Positions 60,292 through 64,000 of a stretch of DNA of 64,000 nucleotides are shown piece after piece. A program made the position numbers and the translations under genes. The notes under the pieces are model-generated. The model saw only the letters and a list, made by a program, of their open reading frames with translations. It was not told where the DNA came from and did not search any database. The stretch is from Gymnorhina tibicen (lineage: Eukaryota > Chordata > Aves > Passeriformes > Artamidae): contig VXAZ01007626.1 of the NCBI GenBank assembly GCA_013399875.1, positions 868,001 through 932,000 on the forward strand, in the 5' to 3' direction. How positions within the stretch are numbered: position 1 is the first letter of the stretch; every line of letters begins with the position of its first letter.

Positions 60292-62744
60292 ACCTACTGT
60301 GATTTTGCAGCTGGTCTCAGCTCCCAGCATTTTTTTTTAATCAATTCAGTGATTTTTTCCAGTTGCTTCAAATTATGCTAAGATTGGTTTGATCTGTGGG
60401 AAGGTCTTGCCATTGCTCCTAAGGCCTGTCTCTTCTCTGCCCCTCCCAGGGGTTTCTCAGCATCCTCTGTAACTGCAGGCTCCCAATTTGATGCTGCAGC
60501 TCTCTCCTTCCAAGTCACCCTGCAGTTTACAGTCTTCTCTCCCCTTTGCACATTCAATTACTTACCAAGGAGGGAGTAATCCTATGTCCTTTCAGCACAA
60601 TCTGCTGCTCTTAAGTGAAAAAAACACTTAAAGAGAGGGGAAAAAACCCCAACAAATTAAACAGATAACAACTTTCATTAACACATAGCAGATTCTTAAT
60701 TTCTTTTCGTTTTTCTCCAAATCTCACTGTAGCATTGGTGGTCTTTGAGAATACATATGACTTCTAGGTAGTGAGATATAGAAAAGAGATGCCTGACCTG
60801 CATATTCTTGCCCAGGCTTGGGAGTGGAGCCGGAGGAGGCATTAAAGATCTCAGGCCTTTGTCTTGTTAAGAGGCCAAGCTTGCTAGCTTAGTGCAGCAT
60901 AGAAGTCATTACAAGTCATCCCAAGTGAACCAGTATGTCAACACCACCCTCATTATTTAGACAAACTGGTTCAGCAGTTTTTACTGAGCAGGAGGGTGTC
61001 TCTGTACCCCTGCCTTCTGTGGTCTGGATTAAAAATAAGAGTGAAAAAACCTTAACCCAGGTTGCATTTTCAGACATGTGAAAATAGTGTTGTGTATAGC
61101 TCATACTTACAGCATTTATGAGGAAGACATTATTTTTTGGTGTAATAAACTAGACTAGAATTAAAAGTAGTGGCTGGATCATTACCAATTTGAATTTTCC
61201 GTGGTGTTTCCTGTATTAGCCAACATTTCATAGCAAGACACCTTTAATTTAGAGGGACCAATGTTCCCTTAGTATACTGCTGTATGTGTTGACTCTAAGA
61301 TTTATGGGGAGCCTAAAGTGGTCTCTAGAAGAAGTCACACATTAACCACCTGATAGTAAAAATGAAAATTTTTCTTAGGAGCATGTTCAGGCCAGCACAG
61401 CTCACTTTAAATGCATTTATATTGGTATTCCTTTATTTGAGAAGAGCAGAAACATGAAACTGGTGAAGTAATGGAGATGAACTGTTTGGAAACTTTGTGT
61501 GATCTGGGGCACACATGAACAAGGATGGCATGTTGCCCCTTAAAATAGTCACATGCTTTTATGGCCAAATGGTACCTTCAGCAGAGTCATATGCTAAAGG
61601 GTAGTTTGGCAATGCCATGCCAAATAAGTGCAAACTAAGTTTAGATTAGTTGCGGATAGAAATGAATAGGACAACCTTTGTGTGTTTGCCTGTAGGATGG
61701 AAATTCTGATTGCACTGCCTCACCATCTCATCTCCATCACTTCTTCAAACCTAATTTGGAGTTGCTGGAAAAAAGGAGGGGTGATCCATTCTTTAGTTAC
61801 TCACTTAACTTGCAATGAATTTATGCTTATTAAGAACTAGAGGATTACACCTAAATATGAGCCTGGCTGGTGCACAGCTTTCCTTTGTTTCTTTGTAAGC
61901 AGAGGTGAGCTTGCAGGGTGCTGTGAGACATTCTGAGATCATGTGCTTGTCTCCTTCAGTGCTTCTCCACCTATTTCTAGAAGGATTGAATTAGTTGAGT
62001 ATTTGAAGAATTGCTTAACTGCATACTTAAAGCCTAATGTCAGGGTCCTTCAGGTATGACAATCATGTCAACTTTTCCTGATAACATAGAGCCATGATCC
62101 TGGTGGGTAGGGGAGAATAGCCTGGAAAGGTGTTGAGGTACAGCTAAAAGTCACCTCCTCAGATTGCAGGCATAATCTGCTGCAGATGTGTGGAAATGCA
62201 AACATAAATCATTCCTGTTGTTCTTGTCTCAGAGAAACGTGAGTGCTGTACAAAAGACAATGAACACGCTTGTAACTTAATGCTTTATATTATGTATACT
62301 CTTATCTAATATACCCACATTATTGTGTATGTAACACTATACAGATTTCTATATAATTATTTGTGAGAAACCTGCATCTTTAGAGAACTACTATAATTTT
62401 ACTGTGATGTGTTGCGGTAAATTCAAAAGTAAAATATGATTTATGTCATGGTAATATTAATTTTGTTGTTGTTCACTTGCAACTATTCATTATACAGCTC
62501 TGTGGACATGTACACACTGAAACAAACCCATCTGCAAATTCACAGAAAATTCGAATCAAATTACATGAAGGGTTTACATTGTATGAAAGTTTGAAAATTA
62601 CATCATTTTTTTCAGTGTTTCCCCAACTTTCTATTTGGCTCATTATAAATATGGAATGGCTTGTCCTGGAAATTTGAATTTATTTAATCTGTTGGTTTTG
62701 GCAAAGACTGATGTCTTGACTAGTTGCAGAGGCCTTGTTGGCAG

Positions 62745-62773
62745 AATTAATTAGCACTAATAGCATTAATAAC
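62745..62773. promoter_or_regulatory. Cluster of TAAT-type homeodomain cores
   Basis: AATTAATTAG, CTAATAG and CATTAATAAC lie within 29 bases, giving at least four TAAT/ATTA cores. Such clusters occur in developmental enhancers but also in ordinary AT-rich DNA. Confidence 0.2.
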
Positions 62774-64000
62774 ATGGTTTCTTGCATACCTCAAGGGCAT
62801 CACAGTGCTGATGAAAACCACATGGTCCTAAAAAGGAATAAAGCAGCAGAGCAAATAAAAAGGGGTTATACAGCCTCATGTTTGCTTATCACTGACATAC
62901 ATTCTTGAAAGCCAAAATCATAAACTATGTTTTCTAGAGCATTGCTCATTGGGAAATTTATGCTGACAAAATAGCTTTAGTGCATTCAAGGGGGTTACAG
63001 GGTATGGGCTATTTAGCTATGATGAATGGATGAACTGAGGATTAGTGGTACAGGAGCAGAGTCAAGGATGTGGAAACAACCTTAATCATGTCTCTTCTTG
63101 ACTCATAGTATTTGAGTTCATGAGTAAGCGTGCAGATGAATGTTCGCTTATAAGATTGCTACCTTTTTCTAAATATTTTCCCTTGAACAGTATTTAAATT
63201 GACTGGCAATTTTAGCAGCTTTTTTTCTCTGCATTTATTCACATACAAGTGAAACAGAAAATGTATTAGCTCTTAGGATGCAATTCAATCCCACTCTGTA
63301 ACCCAGGGCATGTCCACTTGCTTTTCTGTGCATCCTTTCATTCCTTTCCTAACTTGCTTTACGATTTGATTATGAGAGTTTATTCACTTGCATTTAGACA
63401 ACTCTTCAGTACCCTGAACACCAGGGTACTGTAGCAGACCAGATCAATGCAGCATTTAAAATATATTTCCTTAAGTATTTCTGTGACAGGGCTTTAAGCT
63501 AATGAAATGCTATGAAGCCCTCAACAAGGAGAAAGAATCGTTAAGGGTGCCAGGCCACTCAGGTAGTAAGTCTGAAGTGTGACATGAGCAATTAGATGCT
63601 GCACAAACAAGTAGGGTGTCTCTGGTTTAGAGAAGGATTATTAAGGGTCTGCCCAAGGTGCCAGTACAGTTGTATAGATTTGGAACATCTAAGAGCAGTC
63701 TTGAAAGGAAAAACTGGGAACTAATCTGATGGTATTACTGATGGGATGTGTGCTCAGTGTCCTCTCAATTAGAAAGCTCATAGTAGAGCATAACTGCTGC
63801 ACAATGTGTGGTGTAAGGAAGCAATGAAGTATTTATAAGGGATAGTCAGAGATGGAAATACTGGAATTCTAGTTACAGGGCCATTAGACCCCACAACATG
63901 CAGTTTGATTGTGGTCATGTAAGGCTGCTGCAGCATTGACCCCACCTGCATGGCTGGGTGAGCTGACTGAGATTGCTTTCTAAAGGCAAGAGGACTGCAA
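62774..64000. other. Unique sequence to window end
   Basis: No gene or transposon recognised. One perfect hairpin is listed separately at 63407-63431. Confidence 0.5.
63407..63431. repeat. Perfect 10-bp hairpin with 5-nt loop
   Basis: CAGTACCCTG (63407-63416), loop AACAC, CAGGGTACTG (63422-63431). Mixed base composition makes it less likely to be a by-product of AT-rich sequence. Confidence 0.93.

Larger units (their letters stand above)
58727..62744. other. Unique sequence, no gene seen
   Basis: Apart from the hairpins listed separately, I see no gene or transposon. 60421-60560 is pyrimidine-rich without recognisable LTR ends. 62270-62400 is very AT-rich. Confidence 0.5.

Overview
This window looks like non-coding DNA from a bird genome. 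The main evidence is a set of fragments of the avian LINE CR1, several ending in the diagnostic ATTCTATG-type 3' tail, plus solo retroviral LTRs. Most of the rest is AT-rich, low-repeat sequence with simple repeats. I found no SINE clusters, no bacterial operon structure, no rRNA or tRNA gene and no CRISPR array. No protein-coding gene can be supported with confidence: all long open frames are short, lack recognisable domains, and either lie in repeats or lack an ATG where it is needed. The region is probably intergenic or a very large intron.

Layout. Positions 1-330 hold a CR1 3' end. 4441 to about 5300 is a probable LTR (minus), followed directly by an old CR1 (5310-5868). 5.9-13.6 kb is mostly unique, with a G17/T14 tract (11778-11813) and a (CATT)n microsatellite. 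13.6-16.3 kb carries two minus-strand CR1 ends and a perfect 16-bp hairpin between them. 19.96-20.4 kb is a decayed CR1 reverse-transcriptase piece. 21.3-21.6 kb has a TATA box, a Kozak-like ATG and a splice-donor-like site, the best candidate here for an unannotated first exon or conserved regulatory element. 23.3-23.7 kb is a GC-rich island. 29.7-32.8 kb is the busiest repeat block: a solo LTR with 5-bp target duplications, then a second, unrelated solo LTR with perfect 6-bp target duplications lying at or inside a CR1 endonuclease-region fragment. 40.2-46.2 kb has two same-family CR1 copies in opposite orientation and, next to the second, a 94-bp almost identical direct duplication. 47.8-48.3 kb is a second, older copy of the first solo-LTR family. 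48.3-64 kb is largely unique, with microsatellites and several perfect small hairpins.

There is no set of genes working together to describe. The window records retroelement insertion and decay. The observations most worth following are the 94-bp duplication, the promoter/exon-like segment at 21.3-21.6 kb, the perfect hairpins and the LTR/CR1 nest. I did not find a convincing new biological system. Family assignments rest on recognition of conserved sequence, not on a database search.
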